NCBI RefSeq assembly: GCF_002272835.1
Contig: NZ_MLAO01000002.1
Location: 1 to 64,000 of the forward strand
DNA: 64,000 bases
Reading direction: 5' to 3'
Source of the DNA: Helicobacter sp. 11S03491-1
GTDB taxonomy: Bacteria; Campylobacterota; Campylobacteria; Campylobacterales; Helicobacteraceae
In this document: positions 1 through 8,717 of the stretch, piece by piece
Position numbering within the stretch: position 1 is the stretch's first letter
How the letters are laid out: every line of letters starts with the position of its first letter
The notes under the pieces: generated by a model
Told to the model about the DNA's origin: nothing
The model's database searches: none
What the model saw: only the letters and a program-made list of their open reading frames with translations
Translations under genes and position numbers: made by a program

Positions 1-93
1 CAAAAAAGCGCTAAAAGCCCGGTTTTTTGTTACCAAAAGATGGGTTTAGCTCTTTGTATTTTATCTCTGATGATCTTTGTGATTTATTTGTAA
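1..93 (+). CDS. C-terminal end of a membrane protein, cut by the window edge
   Basis: Frame 1 is open from the first base to a TAA at 91-93, giving 30 residues. The last 18 or so (MGLALCILSLMIFVIYL) are strongly hydrophobic and look like a final transmembrane helix, preceded by a short polar, lysine-containing stretch. This is all that can be seen; the family is unknown because the start lies outside the window. The opposite strand is also open here by chance, so the assignment is tentative. Confidence 0.35.
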   Translation, partial: QKSAKSPVFCYQKMGLALCILSLMIFVIYL

Positions 94-166
94 AAAATTG
101 ACATACATTCAAAATCAAACTAACATCAAAATCTTAATGATTCCAATTTATCTGTCAAAGTGATGA

Positions 167-535
167 GGGTGTTGGGGTTGGTATTTCTTTGTTAAAGAGT
201 TTGATTATTTAGATACAAACACTCTTTTAGGGTTAGAAGAAGAAATAGGAAAATTAGAGAAAAATACCCTGGCATTTTGTAATAAAAACCCTGCTTTCCA
301 TGTTCTTATTTGGGGTGACAGAGGATGTGGCAAAAGCTCAATGATAAAAGGAGTACTCACAAAATTTCTCAACCAATTCCATATTACATTGCGCGTGATT
401 GAAATTGAGATGTGTGTAACCTCAAACAGACGACACCTTATTGTTGAAGAAGAAAATATTCAAGAAATACATCAAAATTGGTTAGTTTTTGAGGTTAGAG
501 TAGTGTTTTATTTCTGTGACTCTAAAAACTTTTAA
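167..535 (+). pseudogene. Decayed DUF815-family P-loop ATPase fragment
   Basis: The frame is open from 167 to the stop at 533-535 but has no convincing start codon or ribosome binding site; the first ATG (341) lies after the Walker A motif. Translation gives a leucine-rich segment, then VLIWGDRGCGKSSMIKG (about 310-355), which matches the GARGCGKSS P-loop region of DUF815 ATPases, then LRVIEIE and, after a poorly matching stretch, FYFCDSKNF, reminiscent of the FCDDLSF Walker B region. Intact family members are about 250 residues or more; here the N-terminus, the middle and everything after Walker B are missing. I read it as a relic. The family call rests on remembered motifs. Confidence 0.55.
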
Positions 536-614
536 TAAATAATATAATATATTTTGTTATCAATATAGAATTATGAAAAATAGTTGAATAGAGATATAAA
601 ATTAGGATAAATAA

Positions 615-1106
615 TTGAGAGAATATGCTTTGAAACATCCCCTTAACCCTGTTTATGATGAAGATTGCAAAATTTTGATTCTTGGAAGTTTTCCATCAAA
701 AAAATCTAGAGAAAGCTTTTACTATGCTCATTCTCAAAATCGTTTTTGGAAAATTCTATCTCGTTTATTTGGGATGGAGAACTTAGAGAGTATTGAAATG
801 AAAAAAGGAATTTTGTTAATGCATCATATTGCTTTGTGGGATGTGGTTGGACAATGTGATATTCAAGGATCTAGCGATGCCTGCATTCAGAATGTTATCG
901 CTAATGATATAAATAGAATTTTAAGATTAGCTCCCATCAAAAGGATTTTTGCTAATGGCAAAAAAGCAGGGGAATTATACTTAAAATACTCTTACCCTTC
1001 TACAAAACAAGAAATTACTGTTTTGCCCTCCACAAGTGCGGCAAATGCAAAATATAGCTTGGATTTATTGCTAAAAGAATGGAGCGTCGTAGCTAAAAAA
1101 ATATAA
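615..1106 (+). CDS. DNA-deoxyinosine (hypoxanthine-DNA) glycosylase, UDG superfamily
   Basis: A 163-residue protein beginning at TTG, with AGGATA 6 bases upstream as ribosome binding site. The N-terminal segment HPLNPVYDEDCKILILGSFPS followed by FYYAHSQNRFWKIL is the signature of the small single-domain hypoxanthine-DNA glycosylases (UDG family 6 type), in which the GSFPS and NRFW elements form part of the base-binding pocket. A later HHIALWDVV segment and the C-terminal LPSTSAAN motif (about residues 139-146) also fit. The expected role is removal of deaminated adenine from DNA in the cytosol, with a cut-away base left for base excision repair. It stands alone upstream of htrA with a 77-base gap. 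Confidence 0.85.
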   Translation: MREYALKHPLNPVYDEDCKILILGSFPSKKSRESFYYAHSQNRFWKILSRLFGMENLESIEMKKGILLMHHIALWDVVGQCDIQGSSDACIQNVIANDINRILRLAPIKRIFANGKKAGELYLKYSYPSTKQEITVLPSTSAANAKYSLDLLLKEWSVVAKKI

Positions 1107-1183
1107 AAATTTGCTTAGTTTTTTAACTATTTATGATTTTTGTCTAAAATTTTTGTTTAAAAACCATCTAATGAGGAGTTACA

Positions 1184-2608
1184 ATGAAGTATAAAGTTTT
1201 GATAAGCACTATTTTGGCAGGAGCATTGAGTTTAAGTGCTTTTAGTATCCAAGATATGCCAAATGTTAATAAACGTGTGAGCCCTGATATTGCGCCCGGG
1301 ACGATTTATTCTTATAATGATTCCGTGCAGCAAGCTTCAAAAGCGGTTGTGAATATTTCTACACAAAAGAAGATTAAAAATCAGATGACAAATAACCCCA
1401 TGTTTAATGATCCTTTTTTCCAACAATTTTTTGGAGACTTGTATAGTCAAATTCCAAAAGATAGAATTGAGAGAGCGCTAGGAAGCGGAGTGATTATTTC
1501 TCCTGATGGTTATATTGTTACGAATAATCATGTTATTGATGGTGCAGATAAAATCACTGTTACCTTGCCGGGAAGCACACAAGAGTATTCTGCTACACTT
1601 GTAGGGGCAGATCCTGATGGAGATATAGCAGTGATTAGAATCAACAAGAAAGACTTGCCTTTTATTAAATTTGCCAATAGTTCTGATTTGCGTATGGGGG
1701 ATTTGGTTTTTGCTATAGGAAATCCATTTGGAGTAGGAGAAACTGTGACACAAGGAATTATTTCTGCATTGAATAAAAATGGAATGGGGATTAATAACTA
1801 TGAAAATTTTATCCAAACCGATGCTTCTATTAATCCGGGAAATTCCGGAGGTGCATTGATTGATAGTAGAGGTGCGCTTGTTGGGATTAATACAGCCATC
1901 ATTTCAAGAACAGGGGGCAATCAAGGTATTGGTTTTGCTATCCCTTCAAATATGGTTAAGACTACCGCAACAGAGCTCATTAAAAATGGAAAAATAGAAA
2001 GAGGTTATTTGGGTGTAGGGATTCAAGATATTACCAATGATTTAAGAGGAACTTATAATGACAAGCAAGGTGCAGTTGTTATCAGTATTGAAAAAGACTC
2101 TCCGGCAAAAAAATCAGGATTAATGGTGTGGGATTTGATTACAGAAGTTAATGGTCAAAAAATAGATAATGCTGCAGAACTTAAGAATCTTATTGGTTCA
2201 CTGAGTCCTAATCAAAAAATCACTATCAAATATATTCGGAATAAGCAAGAGCATACAGCTACAATTATTTTAGGGGAGAGAAAAAATAGTAGCAAAAAAG
2301 AAGTAACTGTGCCAAAAGACAATGCACAAGGACAGCTTAGCGGGCTAAAAGTAGAAACACTTACTCCTCAAATCAGACAAAGATATAAAATTCCTAATGA
2401 TATTAATGGGGTGATGGTTACTTCAGTTGCAGAAAATTCACCTGCAGAAGATGCCGGGTTTATGCAAGGAGATATTATTTCTCAAATTGAAGATATTAGC
2501 ATTAAGAATACAGCAGACTTTACCAAAGCTCTTGATAAATATAAAGGTAAGTTAAAAAGAATACTTGTTTATGGGAATAATGGCATTAAAACAATTGTAA
2601 CTAAATAG
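1184..2608 (+). CDS. htrA: Periplasmic serine protease/chaperone HtrA (DegP/Do family)
   Basis: A 474-residue secreted protease. Residues 1-22 form a signal peptide. The trypsin-like domain carries the catalytic triad His116 (TNNHVIDGA), Asp147 (DPDGDIAV) and Ser221 (NPGNSGGAL); the same numbering is known for H. pylori HtrA. Two PDZ domains follow, starting near residue 270 (ERGYLGVGI) and near residue 380 (GLKVETLTP). Family members degrade or refold misfolded periplasmic proteins, and in H. pylori HtrA is exported and cleaves E-cadherin; whether this one does so is inference. GAGGAG precedes the ATG. It is convergent with the MFS gene downstream. Confidence 0.97.
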   Translation: MKYKVLISTILAGALSLSAFSIQDMPNVNKRVSPDIAPGTIYSYNDSVQQASKAVVNISTQKKIKNQMTNNPMFNDPFFQQFFGDLYSQIPKDRIERALGSGVIISPDGYIVTNNHVIDGADKITVTLPGSTQEYSATLVGADPDGDIAVIRINKKDLPFIKFANSSDLRMGDLVFAIGNPFGVGETVTQGIISALNKNGMGINNYENFIQTDASINPGNSGGALIDSRGALVGINTAIISRTGGNQGIGFAIPSNMVKTTATELIKNGKIERGYLGVGIQDITNDLRGTYNDKQGAVVISIEKDSPAKKSGLMVWDLITEVNGQKIDNAAELKNLIGSLSPNQKITIKYIRNKQEHTATIILGERKNSSKKEVTVPKDNAQGQLSGLKVETLTPQIRQRYKIPNDINGVMVTSVAENSPAEDAGFMQGDIISQIEDISIKNTADFTKALDKYKGKLKRILVYGNNGIKTIVTK

Positions 2609-2619
2609 TCTCTTTTTAT

Positions 2620-2645
2620 TTAACTCCCCTTCAAAAGGGAGTTAA
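2620..2645. terminator. Hairpin between convergent htrA and MFS gene
   Basis: TTAACTCCC and GGGAGTTAA form a perfect 9-bp stem around an 8-base loop, placed exactly between two converging genes. There is no clear U-run on either side, so a bidirectional terminator is the likely but not certain reading. Confidence 0.6.
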
Positions 2646-2648
2646 GAG

Positions 2649-3818
2649 TTAGATAACTTTAGCATTGCTTGCTTTATAAGCCAAAAATAGAAGTAAAAAT
2701 GTAAGGATAATAAACAAAATAAGAGGCGGATTCCAAGAATGGGACAAATCATAAATGAACCCTAAAAATATAGGTCCTACTGCTGCAATTAAGTAACCAA
2801 GAGACTGAGACATTCCGGAGAGTCGGGCTACTTTTTGAGGGTGGGATACTTTTGTTGAAATGAACAGAAGTGCAATTCCAAACATGCCGCCCATTGGGAA
2901 AGAAAGTAAAATTGTTGCTATAAGTACAGCCATCGTATTGTGATAGAGATATAAAATCCCAAAAGCAAAACCATACAAAAAGCATAGAGCACCTGTCAAA
3001 AGATGTTTATTTTTATTGCGGATTCTTGTGATAGCTATAGGAGCAAGCAAGGCTATGGGGATGGAACATACTTGGTATAAAAGTGTCATATTGGAGGCAA
3101 AGTGCATGTTAAAGCCTTTGCCTATTAGGATAGAAGGGAACCAAGCCACAACACTATAGAAAATTAAAGATTGCACACCCATAAACAACGTAATCCACCA
3201 AGCTGTACTATAGTGATAAATAGCCTTTGAGTCTCCTTGTGTGATTTTTGAAGTTTTGTATTTCCTTCTACCTCCCAGATGAGGATACCACAATATCAAA
3301 GCTATGACGCCTATAAGAGCCCAAATAGCTAACGTATGATGCCAACCAAAGCCAAAAGATATAGCCAGAGGTACAGAAATCCCCGCACCAATGCTTGCAG
3401 ATATGGTCAAAACAAGAGAATAAATACCCATAATTTTGCCAAATGTTTTTGGAAATTTTGTTTTGATAATGCTAGGGAGTAACACATTGGCAATAGCAAT
3501 CCCTGCTCCCATAATCAAAGTCCCTATAAAAAGACCTATTTCTCCCAAATAAGAGCGAATTATTTCTCCTAAAATAATCATAATAATGCCATAAAACATA
3601 GTAATAGCGTATTTAAATCTTGCTACTAATGGGGAAAAAAATGCAAAGGCCAAAAGTGGTAATGTAGTAATGAGTCCGGCAGTAGCGCTAGAAAATTGAT
3701 ATTGATCTTTAATAAGCTCAATAATAGGACCAACCCCGGTAATAGGACCTCGTAAATTAAGCGTTATAAAAATAATTCCCAACAAAATAAAGCATTCAAT
3801 ATTTTTTTTGCTAAACAT
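2649..3818 (-). CDS. MFS transporter, CynX/NimT family
   Basis: A 389-residue hydrophobic protein with about 12 predicted membrane helices. The early NLRGPITGVGPII segment and the following helix pattern fit the cyanate/2-nitroimidazole transporter branch (CynX/NimT/YeaN) of the major facilitator superfamily. The substrate cannot be told from sequence. It lies 34 bases downstream of the ABC binding-protein gene on the same strand and may be the last gene of the uptake operon; export of a metal chelator or a toxic by-product would fit, but that is inference only. Confidence 0.8.
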   Translation of the reverse strand: MFSKKNIECFILLGIIFITLNLRGPITGVGPIIELIKDQYQFSSATAGLITTLPLLAFAFFSPLVARFKYAITMFYGIIMIILGEIIRSYLGEIGLFIGTLIMGAGIAIANVLLPSIIKTKFPKTFGKIMGIYSLVLTISASIGAGISVPLAISFGFGWHHTLAIWALIGVIALILWYPHLGGRRKYKTSKITQGDSKAIYHYSTAWWITLFMGVQSLIFYSVVAWFPSILIGKGFNMHFASNMTLLYQVCSIPIALLAPIAITRIRNKNKHLLTGALCFLYGFAFGILYLYHNTMAVLIATILLSFPMGGMFGIALLFISTKVSHPQKVARLSGMSQSLGYLIAAVGPIFLGFIYDLSHSWNPPLILFIILTFLLLFLAYKASNAKVI

Positions 3819-3852
3819 TAATAAATCTCCAAAAATAAAGAACTGATTATAC

Positions 3853-4662
3853 TTAATTTTTTATAGAATTAAATTGAGTTTGTATTTTAATAATATTATC
3901 AATAATTCTTGGAGTGCCCCGAAGTAGAGAATAAGCATTGATATAGTAAATTCGCGCATTTTTTGCTGCTTTTGTCTTAGATAGCAAAGGATTGGTGCGT
4001 AAAAGATCGTTTTGATTGCGAACCCTAAGACCATATAAAATAATTTCAGGATTTTCTTTGAGAATAAATTCTTCAGAGAGTATGGGTCTTGCTCCGGCGA
4101 CATCTTTAGCAATGTTTGTAATCCCGAGAGTTTGCAAAATATCATCAGGCAAAGTGCCTGGTGTAAAAACCATTAAGGGGGAGTCTGAATAAATCAAAAC
4201 GCCTTTTTTATGAAGAGGGTGTTTTTTGATATTTTTGATCTTATCTTTATAATCAGCAATGAGTTTTTTGGCTTTTTCTTCTTCGCCAACTATGTCGCCT
4301 AAGGTTTTTATATTTTGAGCTATTTCATTCAGATTGTCAGCTTTGAGATAGAGAGTTTTGATTCCAAAGGTTTCAAGTTTTTGTTTCAGATTTAAGCTAT
4401 AAGAACTTAAGATAACCATATCAGGTTTTAGGGCAATAATTTTTTCAAGAGAGGGGTGTGAAAATGTCCCTACACTTTGAAGTTTTGAAGTTTTTTCTTT
4501 GGGGTAAATTTGTGAGTTTTGCATATTTGCAATAGCAAGAATACTATCTTCTCTCTCTAGCATATACAGAATCTCAATACTTGCAGGGTCCAAAACAATC
4601 AAAGCTTGCTTAGAGAATCCAAAGTCTAAAAACAAGCACAATAACAATAATATTTTTTTCAT
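3853..4662 (-). CDS. ABC transporter periplasmic binding protein, Fe3+-siderophore/cobalamin type
   Basis: A 269-residue protein with an N-terminal signal peptide (MKKILLLLCLFLDFGFS) that lacks a lipobox cysteine, so it should be a soluble periplasmic protein. The rest fits the class III BtuF/FecB-like fold: LDPASIEILYML near the start, then VGTFSHPSLEKIIALKPDMVI, the family's typical 'P..E.I..L.PD.V' segment. It is expected to deliver a ferric-siderophore or corrinoid to the neighbouring permease. The start codon overlaps the stop of the ATPase gene in an ATGA arrangement, which indicates translational coupling. AAAGGA precedes the start. Confidence 0.88.
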   Translation of the reverse strand: MKKILLLLCLFLDFGFSKQALIVLDPASIEILYMLEREDSILAIANMQNSQIYPKEKTSKLQSVGTFSHPSLEKIIALKPDMVILSSYSLNLKQKLETFGIKTLYLKADNLNEIAQNIKTLGDIVGEEEKAKKLIADYKDKIKNIKKHPLHKKGVLIYSDSPLMVFTPGTLPDDILQTLGITNIAKDVAGARPILSEEFILKENPEIILYGLRVRNQNDLLRTNPLLSKTKAAKNARIYYINAYSLLRGTPRIIDNIIKIQTQFNSIKN

Positions 4663-5444
4663 CTTTTTTCCTTTTTTGGGATAATAAATGGACGTCCATG
4701 ATGGGTAATCACATCACAAGCAAATCCATAGACTTCTTCTAAAATTTCCGGATTAAATAATTCGCTTACTTGACCTTGATAAAGAATTTCTCCTTTTTTG
4801 AGAAAAAATATTTTTGTGCAAAATAAACTTGCTAAATTCAAATCATGCAAAACTACAATTATGGTTATTTGATTCTCCAAAGATAATTTTTCGCAGATTT
4901 TCATTATTTCAATTGCATAATTAATATCAAGAGCGCTTGTGGGCTCATCAAGCAAAAGAATTTTAGGTGAAGAGGCTAAAGCCCGCCCCAATAAAACTCT
5001 CTGAAATTCGCCTCCACTCAAAGTGAGAATAACACGCTTTTTTAAGTGATGGATGTGAAGCATTTTGGCTATGGTATCAATATGATGCATATCATTTTGG
5101 TCATAACCTTTGAGTGGATTTTGTAAGTAAGAATATCTCCCCATATACAAAACATCTTCAACCAATAATGGCATTGATAAAGAGGACTTTTGAGGCACAA
5201 AGCCAAGAATATTAGCTAATTGTTTATGAGAATAATCAGTGATATTTTTATTGATAATTTTGATATACCCTACATCGGGTTCTAAAATGCCCAAAATTTG
5301 TTTGATGAGAGTGCTTTTGCCACTCCCATTGCTGCCTAGTATCCCAATAAATTCACCTTTTTTGGCTTCAAAATTAATATTTTGGAGAATTTTGTGGGTA
5401 TGGTAACTAAAATTTAATTCTTGGATACTGATGGATTCTAGCAT
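4659..5444 (-). CDS. ABC transporter ATP-binding protein, FecE/BtuD type
   Basis: A 261-residue cytosolic ATPase. Walker A is GSNGSGKST, the Q-loop is FVPQKSS, the signature is LSGGEFQR and Walker B is LLLDEPTSALD, followed by the switch histidine in VVLHDLNLA. The layout matches ATPases of ferric-siderophore/B12 importers. An in-frame extension upstream to 5591 exists but runs through the permease gene in another frame and resembles nothing, so the ATG at 5444 is chosen; it overlaps the permease stop by 7 bases. Confidence 0.93.
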   Translation of the reverse strand: MLESISIQELNFSYHTHKILQNINFEAKKGEFIGILGSNGSGKSTLIKQILGILEPDVGYIKIINKNITDYSHKQLANILGFVPQKSSLSMPLLVEDVLYMGRYSYLQNPLKGYDQNDMHHIDTIAKMLHIHHLKKRVILTLSGGEFQRVLLGRALASSPKILLLDEPTSALDINYAIEIMKICEKLSLENQITIIVVLHDLNLASLFCTKIFFLKKGEILYQGQVSELFNPEILEEVYGFACDVITHHGRPFIIPKKEKR

Positions 5445-6400
5445 GGTTTGAAACTTTTTTGAAACGCAAGATAGAGAAAAAAAGGTGCTCCAAAAAAAGC
5501 CGTGATCACACCAATGGGAATTTCTATAGGAGCAAGGATTACCCTTCCAAAAGTATCGCAAACAAGCAAAAATACCCCACCCAATGCGCAAGACATAGGA
5601 AGTAAGAGAGAATGGTTATTAGTTTTTAGAAGTATGCGAATTGTATGGGGGATAATAAGACCAACAAAGCCTATCAAACCGCTAAACCCTACGCAAAATG
5701 CTACTCCTAAAGAACTGGCAATCAAAAGAGATCTTTTGGATTTTGAAACATTTATACCAAGACTTTTGGCTTCATCATCTCCACTTAGAAGAATATTAAG
5801 CTCCAATCTTTTGATATAAAAATAAATCAAACATCCCGTCACCGGAATAATTAGAATAAACACTTCTTTCCATGAAGCACCCCCAAGATAACCCATAAGC
5901 CAAGCTATAATTTTAAAAGAGTCTTCCCCGATAAGATAAATACCCAAAGTTGTGAATGCTCCTAAAAATGAAGACATTGCGATACCTATGACAAGTAATG
6001 TAGTGATGTTTTGTCTTTTTGAAATAGAAAATATCAACAATGAAAATCCAACACAACAAACAAATCCAAAAATTCCATAGTAAAAATCAGGCATTTTTAG
6101 AAGATAGGCTAAGATTGCCCCAAATGTAGCGCTTGAAGCAATGCCTATAATATAGGGGTCTGCAATAGGGTTGATAAAAACACTTTGGACAACCAGTCCT
6201 GATGTTGAAAGCAGCATACCAATCAATATTGCCATCAAAACTCTAGGCGCTCTAATATCCATTAAAATAATTTTAGCCATTGTATCCGGATTGCTCCATT
6301 CAAGAGAAACACTCCCAATACTTAAGGCTATAGGGATAACCACTATGTAGGATAAAATAATAAATAAGTAAAGTCTAAAAATCATAGCGGAGTTCAGCAT
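5438..6400 (-). CDS. ABC transporter permease, FecCD/BtuC family
   Basis: A 320-residue integral inner-membrane protein with about nine or ten helices. Family marks include SLEWSNPDTMAKIILMDIRAPRVLMAI near the N-terminus (the 'R.PR...A...G' motif), GLVVQSVFINPIADPYIIGIASSA, and GLIGFVGLIIPHTIR in the cytoplasmic loop that contacts the ATPase. Its start overlaps the end of the first TonB receptor gene by 26 bases; a second ATG at 6385 is possible. It forms one importer with the ATPase and binding protein downstream. Confidence 0.93.
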   Translation of the reverse strand: MLNSAMIFRLYLFIILSYIVVIPIALSIGSVSLEWSNPDTMAKIILMDIRAPRVLMAILIGMLLSTSGLVVQSVFINPIADPYIIGIASSATFGAILAYLLKMPDFYYGIFGFVCCVGFSLLIFSISKRQNITTLLVIGIAMSSFLGAFTTLGIYLIGEDSFKIIAWLMGYLGGASWKEVFILIIPVTGCLIYFYIKRLELNILLSGDDEAKSLGINVSKSKRSLLIASSLGVAFCVGFSGLIGFVGLIIPHTIRILLKTNNHSLLLPMSCALGGVFLLVCDTFGRVILAPIEIPIGVITAFFGAPFFLYLAFQKSFKPC

Positions 6401-8558
6401 AATAGCTTCTACCTGGGGCAGGGATATAGCCTGCAGTGATAAATTGATCTTGGCTTTTAGCTAATTGATATTCATAATAAAGAGTGTTGAAGATATTGCG
6501 AATACCTCCATTGAATTTAAATCCTTTGAAACTATAATTAAATCCTAAATCTGTGAGGATATAGGCATCAACTTTAGAATAACTATTATCTACAGAAGGA
6601 CCAAAAAAGCTGTTGTTAGTAAAAATGCTTAAGAGTTGGCGAGTGGTTTTGAGAATATCATAAGCAATTCCTAATGTAATTTTGTAATCTTTGGCTAGAG
6701 GCACTTTTTTATTTTTATTGATACCTTTAGTTATTGAGGCATCCAGATAGGAGAGGGATTCATTTAGATGAAGGGAATTAAAAATATCTTGAATGCCAAT
6801 CAATTCTACTCCTAATCTTTGAGTTTGATTAAGATTGGTGTAATTCCAGATAAGACCATGAGAGATTTGATTGATATTGATTTCATCTTGAGTGAGTGTA
6901 TAATAAAGGGTAGCTGAGAGATAGCTATAAGCAAATTCATCTTTCCAACCCAATTCAAAAGTATCATATTTCTCAGGTTTAAGACCATTATAATAAAGTC
7001 CTTTTTTGTTAGAATCCATAAGTTGGTTGGGAGATGGGGTAATAAAGCCGCGTTCATACTTGGCATACACATTCCCGGTATCTGAATATTTGAAATTAGG
7101 GGTAAGCTCTAGGGCATAATTATTTTTGGATTCATGAAGGTGAAAATATGGATCGTTTTTACCATCGGGACCTGTATAGTCTGCTAAAACAGTAAAAAGC
7201 ATTCTGCTATCAGCATTAACGCGAGTGAATTTATTTCTACCTAAACTATAAAGGCTATTTTCATATCTTGCCCCACCACTGAGTTCAAACCATTTAAAGA
7301 ATTTATATCTATCAAGAATATAAAAAGAGTTGGATAATTTTTGTGCATTAAGATTGCTTGTCCAAAAATGATCCCTCAAAATTCCTGAAGTCAAATCAAT
7401 CATTGTAGGTTTATGTGTAGTAGTATCTAGCGGCATACCGGGAAATTTTTTTGCTGTTGTCGTAACGACATAATGAGATTTGGAATCTCGTAGGGTATTT
7501 TGGTAGAGGAAGTCATAGCCAAACAAAAGAGTATTTTTGTATTTATCCCACTTGCCTTTAAAATTCAATCCGGCTGCTTGATTGAAAAAGCTTGTTCCGG
7601 ATTCATCAAAGGGTGTTGTCTGACCATGTGATTGGGCTTGAGAAATATTGGTGGGGTAGTTGGTGTGATTCATTTCATAAAAACCTAACAAATCAAAATC
7701 CCATGAATCAGTTTTGATACGATAATCTATGGAGGTGCTTACAAAATCTTCTAAACTCTTGATTTTGCCCTTTCCTTGCGCCCTTCGATCTTTCTTGATC
7801 TCCTCAAAGCTGAGGGCTGGAGAAGTGATAGAGAGTGAATGGGAATAATTAACATTGAGGTTTAAGGACTGATTGGAGGTAATTTGGTAGCGTGCTTGCC
7901 CTCCAAGATAATAATTAAAAAGACTATCTCCCCTTCGGTATCCATTTGTATTGGCAACGCTTGCATCGGCTTTGAGAAAGAATTTCTCGCCAAAATTTCT
8001 ACCTGCTGATATGTCTGCCCTTCCAAATAAAGTATTTTTAGCTTGGTAGGAGCCACCCTTTAGTGTTAGATTGGCAAAGTTTTTAGGATTTTGTTTGGTT
8101 ACAATATTAATAACCCCTCCACGTGTCCCATTCCCATATACTACTGCCCCTCCCCCCGGTAAAACTTCTATAGACTCAATATCTTCAATGTTAATCATAT
8201 TGATAGGCGTGGTTCCATGGCTCGTATCTAAAAGATTAATAGGGACGCGATTAACCAGGACTTTGACAGCCATATTCGCTTCTCCTCCTTGCCCTCTTAA
8301 ATCAATATTCCCTCCAAAGCCATTATTAGAAAAACTCAAAAGCGGCACATATTTGAGTGCTTCATCCAGAGATTGATAGCCTTTATTTGTAATTTGATCT
8401 TTATCTATGACATAGATATTCCTAGGCTCATCTTTTAGTTGCATGTCAAATCCTGTAGCTGAAGTTACTACTTTATTTAATGTGGCTTCTGTTTGATTGG
8501 CGGCGTATAAAATTTGGAATAAAAATACGCTTAAAGCTAATATTTTGCGTTTTTTCAT
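6375..8558 (-). CDS. TonB-dependent outer-membrane receptor (copy 1)
   Basis: A 727-residue receptor with signal peptide (about 1-19), a TonB-box-like ATLNKVVTSATG segment just after it, a plug domain (about 40-160, including IEVLPGGGAVVYGNGTRG), and a long β-barrel ending in aromatic F (AELRYDF), the usual signal for outer-membrane insertion. It should import a ferric chelate or corrinoid using TonB energy and pass it to the ABC importer directly downstream. Two segments are base-for-base identical with the receptor gene upstream (see repeats), pointing to duplication with recent conversion. A Fur-like palindrome and AAAGGA ribosome binding site precede it. Substrate unknown. Confidence 0.93.
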   Translation of the reverse strand: MKKRKILALSVFLFQILYAANQTEATLNKVVTSATGFDMQLKDEPRNIYVIDKDQITNKGYQSLDEALKYVPLLSFSNNGFGGNIDLRGQGGEANMAVKVLVNRVPINLLDTSHGTTPINMINIEDIESIEVLPGGGAVVYGNGTRGGVINIVTKQNPKNFANLTLKGGSYQAKNTLFGRADISAGRNFGEKFFLKADASVANTNGYRRGDSLFNYYLGGQARYQITSNQSLNLNVNYSHSLSITSPALSFEEIKKDRRAQGKGKIKSLEDFVSTSIDYRIKTDSWDFDLLGFYEMNHTNYPTNISQAQSHGQTTPFDESGTSFFNQAAGLNFKGKWDKYKNTLLFGYDFLYQNTLRDSKSHYVVTTTAKKFPGMPLDTTTHKPTMIDLTSGILRDHFWTSNLNAQKLSNSFYILDRYKFFKWFELSGGARYENSLYSLGRNKFTRVNADSRMLFTVLADYTGPDGKNDPYFHLHESKNNYALELTPNFKYSDTGNVYAKYERGFITPSPNQLMDSNKKGLYYNGLKPEKYDTFELGWKDEFAYSYLSATLYYTLTQDEININQISHGLIWNYTNLNQTQRLGVELIGIQDIFNSLHLNESLSYLDASITKGINKNKKVPLAKDYKITLGIAYDILKTTRQLLSIFTNNSFFGPSVDNSYSKVDAYILTDLGFNYSFKGFKFNGGIRNIFNTLYYEYQLAKSQDQFITAGYIPAPGRSYYAELRYDF
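7041..7118. repeat. 78-bp perfect repeat, barrel-coding segment, copy A
   Basis: Identical base for base with 9393-9470 in the second receptor gene. It codes for part of the barrel (YSDTGNVYAKYERGFI). Flanking sequence is clearly diverged, so this looks like a converted or strongly constrained patch. Confidence 0.95.
8093..8195. repeat. 103-bp perfect repeat, plug-coding segment, copy A
   Basis: Identical base for base with 10283-10385. It codes for the plug segment around EDIESIEVLPGGGAVVYG and the start of the following GGVINIVTK strand. Identity extends through third codon positions, which protein constraint alone does not explain. Confidence 0.95.
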
Positions 8559-8579
8559 TATTCTATCCTTTTAGTTGTA

Positions 8580-8609
8580 GTAATTATTATCATTATAGAT
8601 GATAATTAC
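8580..8609. promoter_or_regulatory. Fur-box-like palindrome upstream of receptor copy 1
   Basis: Arms GTAATTATTATC and GATGATAATTAC are inverted repeats with one mismatch around a 6-base centre. The site lies 22 bases before the receptor start and resembles Fur operators rich in TAAT and ATTA. Regulation by Fur is inferred. Confidence 0.65.
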
Positions 8610-8717
8610 TTTATATTCCTTTAAAAAGATAGAGACAATAAATCTTATTTTTATATATTTCTAGTTATATAAAATACTAGAAATATATAAACTTTAGGAC
8701 AAAAAAATAATAAAATT

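Noticed and set aside
1478-1816. Open frame of 112 codons antisense to htrA
   Set aside because: It is a mirror of the strongly conserved protease domain, has no ribosome binding site, and its Ile/Asn/Ser-rich composition is typical of antisense frames in A/T-rich genes.
5445-5591. N-terminal extension of the ABC ATPase to 5591
   Set aside because: It would run through the permease gene in another frame; the residues are aromatic- and Cys-rich without family similarity, and the ATG at 5444 gives the normal length.
8151-8158. C6 run in receptor copy 1 as phase-variation tract
   Set aside because: The run encodes the conserved Gly-Gly of the plug and is identical in copy 2, which fits sequence constraint rather than switching.
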